Positions 1 to 6,485 of a stretch of DNA of 16,613 nt are shown piece by piece. The translations under genes were made by a program, and so were the position numbers. The DNA lies in NCBI GenBank assembly GCA_947586295.1, contig CANPXQ010000008.1, positions 1 through 16,613 on the forward strand. The letters are read 5' to 3'. The notes under the pieces were generated by a model. It saw only the letters and a program-made list of their open reading frames with translations. It had not been told where the DNA came from and did not search any database. How positions within the stretch are numbered: the stretch's first letter is position 1; each line of letters opens with the position of its first letter. The stretch is from an uncultured Bacilli bacterium. Its GTDB lineage: Bacteria; Bacillota_I; Bacilli_A; RF39; UBA660.

Positions 1-14
1 GAAGATAAAATGCA

Positions 15-70
15 CAGTGTAGGTTTGCCAACCATATACGCTGTCACATATGTTTGACAAACCTACAGTG
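15..70. repeat. Long imperfect inverted repeat (hairpin)
   Basis: Bases 15-37 pair with 48-70 around a 10-base loop. Twenty of the 23 positions are complementary, including nine uninterrupted pairs (19-27 with 58-66). The mismatches are 17/68, 28/57 and 32/53. The element is visibly richer in G and C than its surroundings. No T-tract follows on the plus strand and only a short one lies on the minus strand, so it is a poor intrinsic terminator. It could be a REP- or MITE-like palindrome, a structured 3' end of an upstream transcript, or a transposon remnant. The window edge prevents a decision. Confidence 0.6.
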
Positions 71-96
71 ATGTAAAAAAATATTTATAAAAGCAA

Positions 97-125
97 TTGA
101 CAAATATTAAAAAAAAATATATACT
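97..125 (+). promoter_or_regulatory. Sigma-A type promoter of tRNA-Asn
   Basis: A consensus -35 box TTGACA (97-102) and a -10 box TATACT (120-125) are separated by exactly 17 bases. The predicted start near 132 lies about five bases before the mature tRNA. This is the strongest promoter match in the window, as expected for a stable RNA gene. Confidence 0.88.
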
Positions 126-136
126 TAATGAGTAAT

Positions 137-212
137 GCCCGTTTAGCTCAGTCGGTAGAGCGCACGGCTGTTAACCGTTAGGTCGTAGGTTCGAGTCCTA
201 CAACGGGCGCCA
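137..212 (+). tRNA. tRNA-Asn (anticodon GTT)
   Basis: The cloverleaf can be read directly. The acceptor strands are GCCCGTT (137-143) and AACGGGC (202-208). The D-arm starts with GCTC and closes with GAGC. The anticodon loop is CTGTTAA, giving anticodon GTT, which reads AAC and AAU. The T-arm is GTAGG-TTCGAGT-CCTAC, the discriminator base is G209, and the CCA end is encoded (210-212). The gene has its own promoter upstream and an intrinsic terminator directly downstream, so it is a single-gene transcription unit. Confidence 0.95.
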
Positions 213-223
213 TTGAAAATATT

Positions 224-257
224 AGCAAACTCTTTTATAAGGGTTTGCTTTATTTTT
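224..257 (+). terminator. Rho-independent terminator of tRNA-Asn
   Basis: AGCAAAC (224-230) pairs with GTTTGCT (243-249). The stem extends inward by a T-G wobble and CTT/AAG to a four-base TTAT loop, and a T-rich tail (249-257) follows. It begins 12 bases after the CCA end. Confidence 0.85.
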
Positions 258-416
258 AATAAAACTTAGAGTTTTAAGTTCTTATGTTTAATAAATGATA
301 AAGAAACAACTAATATTTTTATATAATGTTGTAAAAAAACGCAAAAAAAGCAAAAAATAAGAAAAAAAGCAACAAAAAGTATTTCTTTTGCTTCATTTTT
401 GTTAAAGGGCTATACG
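258..416. other. Gene-free leader with phased A-tracts
   Basis: No open reading frame or structured RNA is apparent here. The notable content is a series of A-runs at 333-339, 343-349, 352-357, 362-368 and 374-378. Their centres lie roughly 8.5 to 11 bases apart, close to one helical turn. Such phasing is known to bend DNA. The block ends about 40 bases upstream of the -35 box of the next promoter, where bent DNA or an UP-like element could act on transcription; that role is inference. A bulged AAGC/GCTT hairpin near 367-393 is too weak to call a terminator. Confidence 0.55.
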
Positions 417-445
417 TTGATTTTTTAAATAATTAGTGTTATCCT
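417..445 (+). promoter_or_regulatory. Promoter of the CmpB-like gene
   Basis: TTGATT (417-422) and TATCCT (440-445) lie 17 bases apart, placing a start near 452 and leaving a leader of about 68 bases before the ATG at 520. Both boxes deviate from consensus, so this is a moderate call. The phased A-tracts immediately upstream support a promoter in this position. Confidence 0.5.
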
Positions 446-519
446 TAAATAGAAAGAATTAAAAAATAGACTTTTTTAATTAAGAAAAGAAAAAAAACAT
501 AAGATGTAGTAGGTGAAGT

Positions 520-1149
520 ATGAAAGATAAATTAAATGCGTATTATTTATTTTGGATTTTTTTAATAGGAAGTGTATTTGGTTGGACAATAGAAGTCATC
601 TTTACTCTAATAAAAAATCACGAATTTATTAATCATTCTGCTTTAGTAATTGGTCCCTTTAATGTTATATATGGCTTTGGGGCTTGCATTTTAACAGCGC
701 TTCTTTATCGCTATCAACAAAAACCTAATTGGCAAATTTTTTTAATTAGTTTTGTTAGTGGTAGTCTTTTAGAATATATTTGTAGTTGGGGAATGGAATT
801 TGTTTTAGGTTTTACGGCTTGGGATTATAGTAATAATTTTTTAAATATTAATGGACGTATTTGTTTATCGTATTCTATTATGTGGGGTTTATTAGGAATA
901 ATATATATTAAATTTATTTATAATTGGTTAATTAAATTTATTGATTTATGGAGCTATAATCGAGGGAAAAAAATTAGTCTTGTGTTACTTATATTTATGG
1001 CTTTTGATATTACTTTAACTACTAGTGCCGTAGTTCGTGCTAAAAATAAAGATCGCAATATTCCTCCTGCAAATATATATGAAAATTTATTAGATCATAC
1101 ATTTAATGAAGAATATTTGAAAAATATGTTTAGTAATAGTTGGAGTTAA
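520..1149 (+). CDS. CmpB-family (putative ABC transporter type IV) membrane protein
   Basis: A 209-residue integral membrane protein with about five hydrophobic segments (near 8-30, 42-63, 72-93, 113-138 and 151-172). Its features match the Pfam family named ABC_trans_CmpB: FGW with a following Glu (20-25), GP (45-46), LEY (84-86), SWGME (89-93), a W-D-Y near 101-103 and NGR (111-113). The biochemical role of this family is not established; the transporter name is historical. The start is supported by AGGTGA at 511-516. It ends two bases before the next gene, whose ribosome site lies in its last codons, so the two were probably co-transcribed. The partner is a glycolipid-type glycosyltransferase, which hints at a lipid or envelope role, but that partner is now broken. 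The C-terminal tail (175-209) is hydrophilic. Confidence 0.75.
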   Translation: MKDKLNAYYLFWIFLIGSVFGWTIEVIFTLIKNHEFINHSALVIGPFNVIYGFGACILTALLYRYQQKPNWQIFLISFVSGSLLEYICSWGMEFVLGFTAWDYSNNFLNINGRICLSYSIMWGLLGIIYIKFIYNWLIKFIDLWSYNRGKKISLVLLIFMAFDITLTTSAVVRAKNKDRNIPPANIYENLLDHTFNEEYLKNMFSNSWS

Positions 1150-1151
1150 TT

Positions 1152-2215
1152 ATGAAGGTTTTAATACTTACTTGTAGTACGGGGGGCGGGCATAATGCCT
1201 GTGCATCCCACATAGCTACCGAATTTAGGGAACATCATATAACTTGTAAAGTGAAAGATTATATGGAATTAATTGGGCCTAAAGCTAGTAAAATTGCGGA
1301 AAAGATATACTTAGATTCGACTAAAAATAATGGTTTTATTTTTAAGGGAGTTTATCGTTTAGGCGAAATTTATAGTAAGACAAATATTCCTAGTCCGGTA
1401 TATGGTTTAAATAGTTTAGTTAAAGAAAAATTAGCGAAGTATATTTTTGCTCATAAATATGATTTAGTTATTGGAACTCATTTATTTCCTTGTATTGCTT
1501 TAACGGCTTTAAAAAAGGATTATCATATAAATTTTATTAATGTCGCTACTGATTATGAATGCATTCCTTTTTGGGAAGAAACTAGTCCTAATGTTTTTGT
1601 GATTCCTCATAAGTTATTAATTCCGCGCTTTACAGCTAAAAAAATCCCGGAAGATATATTACTTCCCATTGGGATACCAGTAGCTTCTAAATTTTCCGAT
1701 ATAAAGGTTAAAAAAGAAAAGCAAATACTTTTAACATCTGGGAGTATGGGCTTTGGCAAAGTAAAGAGTATTGTTTTAAATATATTAGCGGAAATAAAAG
1801 ATTATAAATTAGTTGTTATTTGTGGAAATAATGCCAACTTAAAAGAAGAATTAAAAAAATAGCTAATCCTAATTTAAAAGTTTTAGGTTTTGTTAAAAAT
1901 ATGAATGAATGGATTAAAAAAAGTACAATTGTTATAACTAAACCAGGAGGATTAACGACGACGGAAGTAGCAATATTAAATCGACCTATTGTTTTTTTGA
2001 TGCCTATTCCGGGAGTGGAAAATTATAATGCTAATTTTTTCTGCGAACATAAAATGGCTTTAAATAGTACAGATGTAGCTGATGTAATAAAAAATTAAAA
2101 AATATTAATTAATGATAAAAATTTACAAAAAGAAATTATCACTAATCAAAAAAGGTTAATTAATTCTAAATCAGCAGCTGATTTAGTTGCTTATGTAATT
2201 AAAAATTTTAATTAA
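1152..2215 (+). pseudogene. Broken MGDG-synthase-type glycosyltransferase
   Basis: When rejoined this is a protein of about 354 residues of the diacylglycerol glucosyl/galactosyltransferase family (UgtP/MGDG synthase like), which adds sugar to diacylglycerol at the inner membrane face. The start is the ATG at 1152, with TGGAG at 1141-1145. The N-terminal STGGGHN matches the family's GxGH lipid-binding segment. The C-terminal nucleotide-sugar domain shows ITKPGGLTTTE and PIPGVENYNANF. There are two lesions. First, the frame ends at TAG 1860-1862 directly after a run of seven A (1853-1859); one additional A restores KKIANPNLKVLGF. Second, TAA at 2096-2098 interrupts the restored frame, after which it continues in phase to 2215 (KILINDKNLQKEII and so on). 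The seven-A run is also a formal A_AAA_AAA slippery site, but a frameshift would not bypass the second stop. Decay is most likely; a sequencing error could explain only the homopolymer. Confidence 0.85.
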
Positions 2216-2219
2216 AATA

Positions 2220-2248
2220 TTTTTATTTTAAAAAATAATTGTTATAAT
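2220..2248 (+). promoter_or_regulatory. Extended -10 promoter of the AAA+ gene
   Basis: A perfect TATAAT (2243-2248) is preceded by TG and one base (2240-2242), an extended -10. The -35 region at the right spacing (2220-2225) is only T-rich and poor. The predicted start near 2255 leaves a leader of about 14 bases containing the AAGAAGG-like ribosome site before the ATG at 2269. Confidence 0.7.
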
Positions 2249-2268
2249 ATAAAAGAAAGAAGGTACTT

Positions 2269-3183
2269 ATGGATAGTGTCAGTATGTTAGCTCGTTATGG
2301 CGATAATTTAACTAGTAAAGAATATATTACGGATCCGGCCATAGCTCGTGATGAAGAAATTAAACAAATGATTTTAGTTTTATTAACTCCCGAAAAAAGT
2401 GCATTATTGGTGGGTAAAGCAGGGATTGGTAAAACAGCTATAGTAGAAGGATTAGCTTATCGAATTCAAAAAAATTTAGTGCCAGAAGCCCTAAAAGGAT
2501 ATGAAATAATAAAAATTAATATTTCTTCATTTATGGGAACTACTTTAAATGATAAGGCAATGGATAATCGCTTAGATATTTTAGTAAGAGAATTAGCCCA
2601 AAAGAAGAAAACGATTGTCTTTATTGATGAAACTCATCTATTAGTTAGTAAAACAGGAGGCATTGACTTTGCAAATATGTTAAAAGCGGGACTAGATAGA
2701 GGTACGATAAAAATGATTGGGGCGACAACTAATGAAGAATATGAACAATACATATTACGGGATCGGGCCTTTTTAAGACGTTTTCAAAAAATTGATGTAC
2801 TTGAAGCCGATAAACCAACCACGGTAAAAATTTTAATGGGTACTATTCCTAAATTAGAAAAACAAATTGGTGTTACTATTGGTTATCAACCATATATAAC
2901 CGAAAAAATAATGAGCTTTATTGTGGAAATGACTGATGAATATAAAAGAGTATATGAAATATCTAGTAGATATCCTGATATTTGTCTAACTATTGTTGCT
3001 AATGCCTTTACATATGCTTTATATGAAAATAATAAAATAGTGCGAATAAAACATTTTTATAAAGCTATTTGTAATACTAAAAGTATCTATGAAGATGCCC
3101 GAATTAAAGAAATAGCTCGTTTTAAAGAAGAATTTGCCGAATTAATAACAAATGAAAATGTTAATCTTTCAGATAAAACTTAA
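2269..3183 (+). CDS. Stand-alone AAA+ ATPase, ClpA/ClpB first-domain type
   Basis: A 304-residue soluble ATPase aligning by eye with the first nucleotide-binding domain of ClpB/ClpA: DPAIARDEEI (22-31), Walker A GKAGIGKT (49-56), Walker B IVFIDETH (116-123), sensor 1 GATT (151-154) and arginine-finger region FLRRFQ (168-173). The helical small domain follows to about residue 265. It lacks the Clp N-domain, the middle domain and the second ATPase domain, so it is far shorter than ClpB. The segment that carries the substrate-gripping KYRGEFEER pore loop in ClpB reads GTTLNDKAMDNRL here and has no aromatic residue. Key ATPase residues are intact, so it is probably an active remodelling ATPase or switch rather than a classic threading unfoldase (inference). 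It has its own promoter and terminator. The next operon encodes unrecognised proteins that could be its partners or substrates. Confidence 0.85.
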   Translation: MDSVSMLARYGDNLTSKEYITDPAIARDEEIKQMILVLLTPEKSALLVGKAGIGKTAIVEGLAYRIQKNLVPEALKGYEIIKINISSFMGTTLNDKAMDNRLDILVRELAQKKKTIVFIDETHLLVSKTGGIDFANMLKAGLDRGTIKMIGATTNEEYEQYILRDRAFLRRFQKIDVLEADKPTTVKILMGTIPKLEKQIGVTIGYQPYITEKIMSFIVEMTDEYKRVYEISSRYPDICLTIVANAFTYALYENNKIVRIKHFYKAICNTKSIYEDARIKEIARFKEEFAELITNENVNLSDKT

Positions 3184-3184
3184 G

Positions 3185-3216
3185 AAAATGTGATTTAATA
3201 AAATTGCATTTTTTTT
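3185..3216 (+). terminator. Intrinsic terminator after the AAA+ gene
   Basis: Bases 3185-3196 pair with 3201-3212 around an AATA loop, giving a 12-pair stem with two G-T wobbles, and the run of eight T (3209-3216) follows. It starts two bases after the stop codon. Its right arm contains the -35 box of the next promoter. Confidence 0.7.
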
Positions 3217-3232
3217 CTTCCTATGCTAAAAT
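3204..3232 (+). promoter_or_regulatory. Promoter of the 3260-10797 gene run
   Basis: TTGCAT (3204-3209) and TAAAAT (3227-3232) are spaced by 17 bases. A TG one base before the -10 (3224-3225) makes it an extended -10 promoter. The predicted start is near 3239, just ahead of the ribosome site AAGGTGAG (3246-3253). No further terminator is visible until after 10797, so this promoter may serve eight genes. The -35 box is physically part of the upstream terminator hairpin. Confidence 0.7.
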
Positions 3233-3259
3233 GGTAATATAGGTTAAGGTGAGACTAAA

Positions 3260-5152
3260 ATGAATGGAAATAATGCAATGATAACCAGCTTTGGTTATGA
3301 AATATCTGATCCAAAGTTATATGAACAAGAAAGACAAAAATATGGCTTTAAAAATATCTTATATATTATTCTAAAGGGTAAAAAAGAAGTGAATTTATGT
3401 GAACAAGAAGCCTTAGTAACTATAGCGAAAAAAATAAGAACTTTAAAAGTAAATATAGATAATTTATATCAAAAGAAAATAATAGATTCTTTTACCTATT
3501 ATGATGTTTTAAAACATTTTGAATGTATTACCTTAAAAATTGAAAAATTATATGCTTATGCTTCTTTGTTAAGTGAACAAAAGAAAATCGCTAAAAATCA
3601 CGAAATGATATGTTCCCAAATGAATTATCTCGCTAAAAGTATCGGACCTTATAAAGAATTACAAAGAGAAAAAATGCATCAAACTCAATTACTAGATAAA
3701 TACTTAGAAAGTGATAAATTATTAAAAACAATTAATAAAGAAATTCACAGTTATAAAAAAAGTTTAGAACCAGTTTTAGCACGTTATGAATATAATGATT
3801 ATATTCAATTATTAGATACTCAAATAGATAACTTCAATAGTTACGTAATGAATTTAAATGTTTCGAATAATTTTAAAGAATTAGTCAGTAATTGGTATAA
3901 AAAAATGGATGAAGTAATGACGGAACAAACTTACATTGTAGGTAAGAAAAAGGATGCATTCCAAAAAAAGTGTCAAAGTTTTGGTGTAGAAAAAAGAGAA
4001 AAAGATGATATTGAAAAAGTAATCGATATAATCCAATTATTTAACCCTTTAATAGATATTAATTATGATATGTTTAATAAAATATATTTGGAAACGACGA
4101 ATTTGAATTTACCAGAAAATTGTTGGATTGATGAGGAAACTAAAACCATCAATTGTCAAATTGAAAATCGTTTAGTAAAATATCCGATATATCATTTATA
4201 TACTCATAAAGAATTAGAAGAAGAAATAGTTAATCTTAATCCTCAAGTAGTAATGGAAATAGATAACGATACCCATACTATATATGGTTCTTATCCTATA
4301 GAAGATTTAAAATTACCAATGGGCTTTTATACTACTAATAATGGGGAAAATACGATTATTACAAATCAAATGATATTACCAAATAATAATATTAAAGTTA
4401 ATTATGAAAGAAGATTACTATCTAAAGAAGTATCTAATTTACAACAATTAGAAGAGTTTGAACCACAATTAGATCAAATTAAAGAAGTTCAAGAATTTAA
4501 TGTTTTTGAATTAGTAAATGAATTACAAAAACTTAATGGTCGTGATAATGTTAAATACTATAAAGGTAAAATATTAACTACGATTAAAGACGTCGATAGT
4601 TTTAAATTACCTAAAGGGTTTGATTTTGATGAAGATTTAAATATTGTAAATGAAACGGGAAGCTTTAAAGTGGCTGTTAAATCTATTAAGAATACGGATA
4701 CTCTAGAAATAGCTAAAGCTAAAAATAGTACCCCTGTAAAAGAAAAAGAAAATGTATTACCGAAGAAAGTGCCTGGTAAAAAGGTTGTTAAAATTGAAAA
4801 AAATAAAGTAAAAAATAAAGCCAGTAAAAAAATGCTAGGTTTATTAAAAATGGTCGCCTCATTTAGTGGAGCAGTTGTAGCCGAAGGTTTAAATATTGTT
4901 ACTTATCCTTTAACTTATTTTACCCAATTATGTAAAAAAGGTCTAGATACTACAAAAGAAAAATTTTTACAAAGTATGGCTAAGGGATTTGAAGAAGTAT
5001 TTACTGTTGAAAAAGAAATTGAAAAAAAATTACCAGTAAATGTCAAAAAAGTTCCAATGAAAGCCGAATTACCAAGTAAAAAAAGTACATATGATACATA
5101 TAATTTAGATGATATATTGCAAGAATATTCACGGGAAGGAAGGTCTAGATAG
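3260..5152 (+). CDS. Unrecognised 630-residue coiled-coil and repeat protein
   Basis: I do not recognise this protein. Residues 45-240 are strongly helical and charged, with coiled-coil-like stretches around 45-115 and 130-195. The middle (about 250-466) holds three degenerate copies of one unit. Each copy has a helix, a strand around KIY, TIY or KIL, then L-x-LP or FKLP followed by an aromatic residue and a final I (LP at 284-285, 352-353 and 450-451). Residues 493-525 are a Lys-rich linker. Residues 526-556 are hydrophobic or amphipathic and could bind a membrane. The end (565-630) is charged again. There is no signal peptide. The start is supported by AAGGTGAG at 3246-3253. The next gene begins at the base after its stop. 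The AAA+ ATPase directly upstream makes a functional link plausible. A scaffold or membrane-associated cytoplasmic protein is a guess from its shape only. Confidence 0.8.
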   Translation: MNGNNAMITSFGYEISDPKLYEQERQKYGFKNILYIILKGKKEVNLCEQEALVTIAKKIRTLKVNIDNLYQKKIIDSFTYYDVLKHFECITLKIEKLYAYASLLSEQKKIAKNHEMICSQMNYLAKSIGPYKELQREKMHQTQLLDKYLESDKLLKTINKEIHSYKKSLEPVLARYEYNDYIQLLDTQIDNFNSYVMNLNVSNNFKELVSNWYKKMDEVMTEQTYIVGKKKDAFQKKCQSFGVEKREKDDIEKVIDIIQLFNPLIDINYDMFNKIYLETTNLNLPENCWIDEETKTINCQIENRLVKYPIYHLYTHKELEEEIVNLNPQVVMEIDNDTHTIYGSYPIEDLKLPMGFYTTNNGENTIITNQMILPNNNIKVNYERRLLSKEVSNLQQLEEFEPQLDQIKEVQEFNVFELVNELQKLNGRDNVKYYKGKILTTIKDVDSFKLPKGFDFDEDLNIVNETGSFKVAVKSIKNTDTLEIAKAKNSTPVKEKENVLPKKVPGKKVVKIEKNKVKNKASKKMLGLLKMVASFSGAVVAEGLNIVTYPLTYFTQLCKKGLDTTKEKFLQSMAKGFEEVFTVEKEIEKKLPVNVKKVPMKAELPSKKSTYDTYNLDDILQEYSREGRSR

Positions 5153-5410
5153 ATGGATGTATATAGCGTAATAACTTTAGATGATGGTAAGAAATGGGAA
5201 TTGCTAGATAAAGTAAATTATAATAATTTAAATTACTTTTTAGCTTGTATGGATAAAGAATATAAAGTATTTAAAGAAATAAAAGAACAAGAAGAGTTTT
5301 ATGTTGAAGAAGAAAAAAATGAAAAAACATTATTAGAAGTTTTAAAATTAATGTCTCAAAATTTTGGTGATTTATTAAAACAAATGAAAGTAGAAGAATT
5401 AGAGGATTAG
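5153..5410 (+). CDS. Small acidic protein, DUF1292-like
   Basis: An 85-residue acidic cytoplasmic protein. Its first half, VITLDDGKKWELLDKVNYNNLNYFL and onward through an acidic EEFYVEEE patch, has the layout of the short DUF1292 family of Bacillota, which has no known activity. The second half (58-80) is a predicted helix (LLEVLKLMSQNFGDLLKQM). The ATG touches the stop of the 630-residue gene, and the ribosome site GGAAGG (5137-5142) lies inside that gene, so the two are translationally coupled. The stop is TAG, six bases before the next start. The DUF1292 match is by eye and moderate; a dedicated partner of the large protein is an alternative. Confidence 0.7.
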   Translation: MDVYSVITLDDGKKWELLDKVNYNNLNYFLACMDKEYKVFKEIKEQEEFYVEEEKNEKTLLEVLKLMSQNFGDLLKQMKVEELED

Positions 5411-5416
5411 ATAAAA

Positions 5417-6055
5417 ATGAATAAAAAGCAAACGTATCTATTATTAGGATTATTTATTTTAATTTTTATTATTTTAACAGTAAGCGCCGCGTTTGCTTTT
5501 TTTGCTATTGTACCGATTAATAAGGAAAAAGCGGAAAGAAAAGCGACATCGGCCACAATGCCTATTTTAGTTTTTAATGCCGGAGATGGCATTAATATTT
5601 GCGCTAATAGTTATAATTTTGGTAAAGATATGCCTAGTTTAATTGATGATACGACATCGACAGTAACTTTAACTGCTGGTTCAGATAAATTTGCCCAAGC
5701 TAAATATAATGTTAAATTGAAATTAGAAAAAAATGATTTTATCTATACTACCCCTAATGAAGATCCAGAATTATTATTAATTATAACGGATTATCAAAAT
5801 AATCCTATTAAGCATATAGATGGTTTAGAATATAAGACAGTTCTTAATTATGAAGGTTTTGATATAACGGGAAAAGAAGGAGAATATAATATTGCCTTAG
5901 ATCAAGTAATTACTGCTACAGATACAACTACGCACGCTTGGAATATTAAAGTAATGTTTATTAATTATTCCTCAGTTCAAGATGCTAATGGATCTAAAAC
6001 TTTAGGAGGATACTTTATTTTAGAAAATGCCGAGGTTCTAGATGGAAATATCTAA
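5417..6055 (+). CDS. Exported or membrane-anchored TasA-like protein
   Basis: A 212-residue protein with a short basic N-terminus, one hydrophobic segment (7-29) and a beta-rich hydrophilic remainder with many N, T and D residues. AFA at 25-27 could be a type I signal peptidase site, but the segment could equally stay as an anchor. The pattern of a short leader ending in AFAFF, then strands such as YNVKLKLEKNDF and AWNIKVMFINYSS, recalls the TasA/camelysin-like secreted proteins of Bacilli. That is resemblance only, and no SipW-type peptidase gene lies in the window. Two Cys residues are not obvious: only C62 is seen in the exported part. The start has AGAGGA at 5401-5406. The end overlaps the next gene by 14 bases. 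It is the only clearly exported product of the 3260-6485 group. Confidence 0.7.
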   Translation: MNKKQTYLLLGLFILIFIILTVSAAFAFFAIVPINKEKAERKATSATMPILVFNAGDGINICANSYNFGKDMPSLIDDTTSTVTLTAGSDKFAQAKYNVKLKLEKNDFIYTTPNEDPELLLIITDYQNNPIKHIDGLEYKTVLNYEGFDITGKEGEYNIALDQVITATDTTTHAWNIKVMFINYSSVQDANGSKTLGGYFILENAEVLDGNI

Positions 6056-6485
6056 GTTATCAATTCGTTCTTTATTAGAATATTATCAAAAAAAAGAATA
6101 TATTACGGATTATGATGTTTTTAAATTTATAACTAATGAAGAAGTAAAGAAAATATTAATTAATTTAATAAAGGATAAATATTTTGTTTTAATAAAAGAT
6201 TTTTCCAAAGATAATTATGTTTTAAGACAACAAGTTTATTATTTATTGGGAATTTTATTAAAATTATATGTGGAAAAAGAAGATTTACAAAGGGAAATAG
6301 AAGCCGATGAAGCCCTTTTAGAAAATAAAGCCACTAAATGGAAAGAAGCGGAAAAAACAGAATGGCGTCATGATTTAGCGAGTAAAAGGACTTTTGCTTT
6401 GGAAGATTTAAATGCCAGTATTGCTAATGTGGAAGGTAGTCTTAAAATATGTGTAGGGATGGAAAATGATCACCGAAATAGATAA
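6042..6485 (+). CDS. Unrecognised helical cytoplasmic protein
   Basis: A 147-residue protein without signal or membrane segment and with no family I can name. It looks all-helical. Residues 1-80 contain a mix of charged and Leu/Ile/Tyr positions. Residues 82-140 form a probable coiled coil (EKEDLQREIEADEALLENKA and following), including WKEAEKTEWRHD at 100-111. The start is within the preceding gene (14-base overlap) with GAGG at 6032-6035. The end overlaps the recombinase gene by 20 bases. Such overlaps indicate translational coupling with both neighbours. It belongs to the same uncharacterised set as the 630-residue and TasA-like proteins, and its role is unknown. Confidence 0.7.
   Translation: MEISKLSIRSLLEYYQKKEYITDYDVFKFITNEEVKKILINLIKDKYFVLIKDFSKDNYVLRQQVYYLLGILLKLYVEKEDLQREIEADEALLENKATKWKEAEKTEWRHDLASKRTFALEDLNASIANVEGSLKICVGMENDHRNR

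Noticed and set aside
137..212. tRNA-Asn as an integration site for an island
   Set aside because: I saw no second copy of the tRNA 3' end in the window and no integrase next to it; the Xer gene is over 6 kb away and looks like the housekeeping type.
322..327. TATAAT in the leader region
   Set aside because: No -35-like hexamer lies at 16-18 bases upstream and no gene or structured RNA begins just after it.
1140..1151. Upstream ATG four codons before the chosen glycosyltransferase start
   Set aside because: It lies inside the previous gene; the ATG at 1152 has TGGAG at good spacing and gives the family's MKVLILT-type N-terminus.
5407..5592. Minus-strand reading frame of 61 codons
   Set aside because: It lies antisense to the start of the TasA-like gene, has no ribosome site, and the plus-strand gene has a clear start and export signal.
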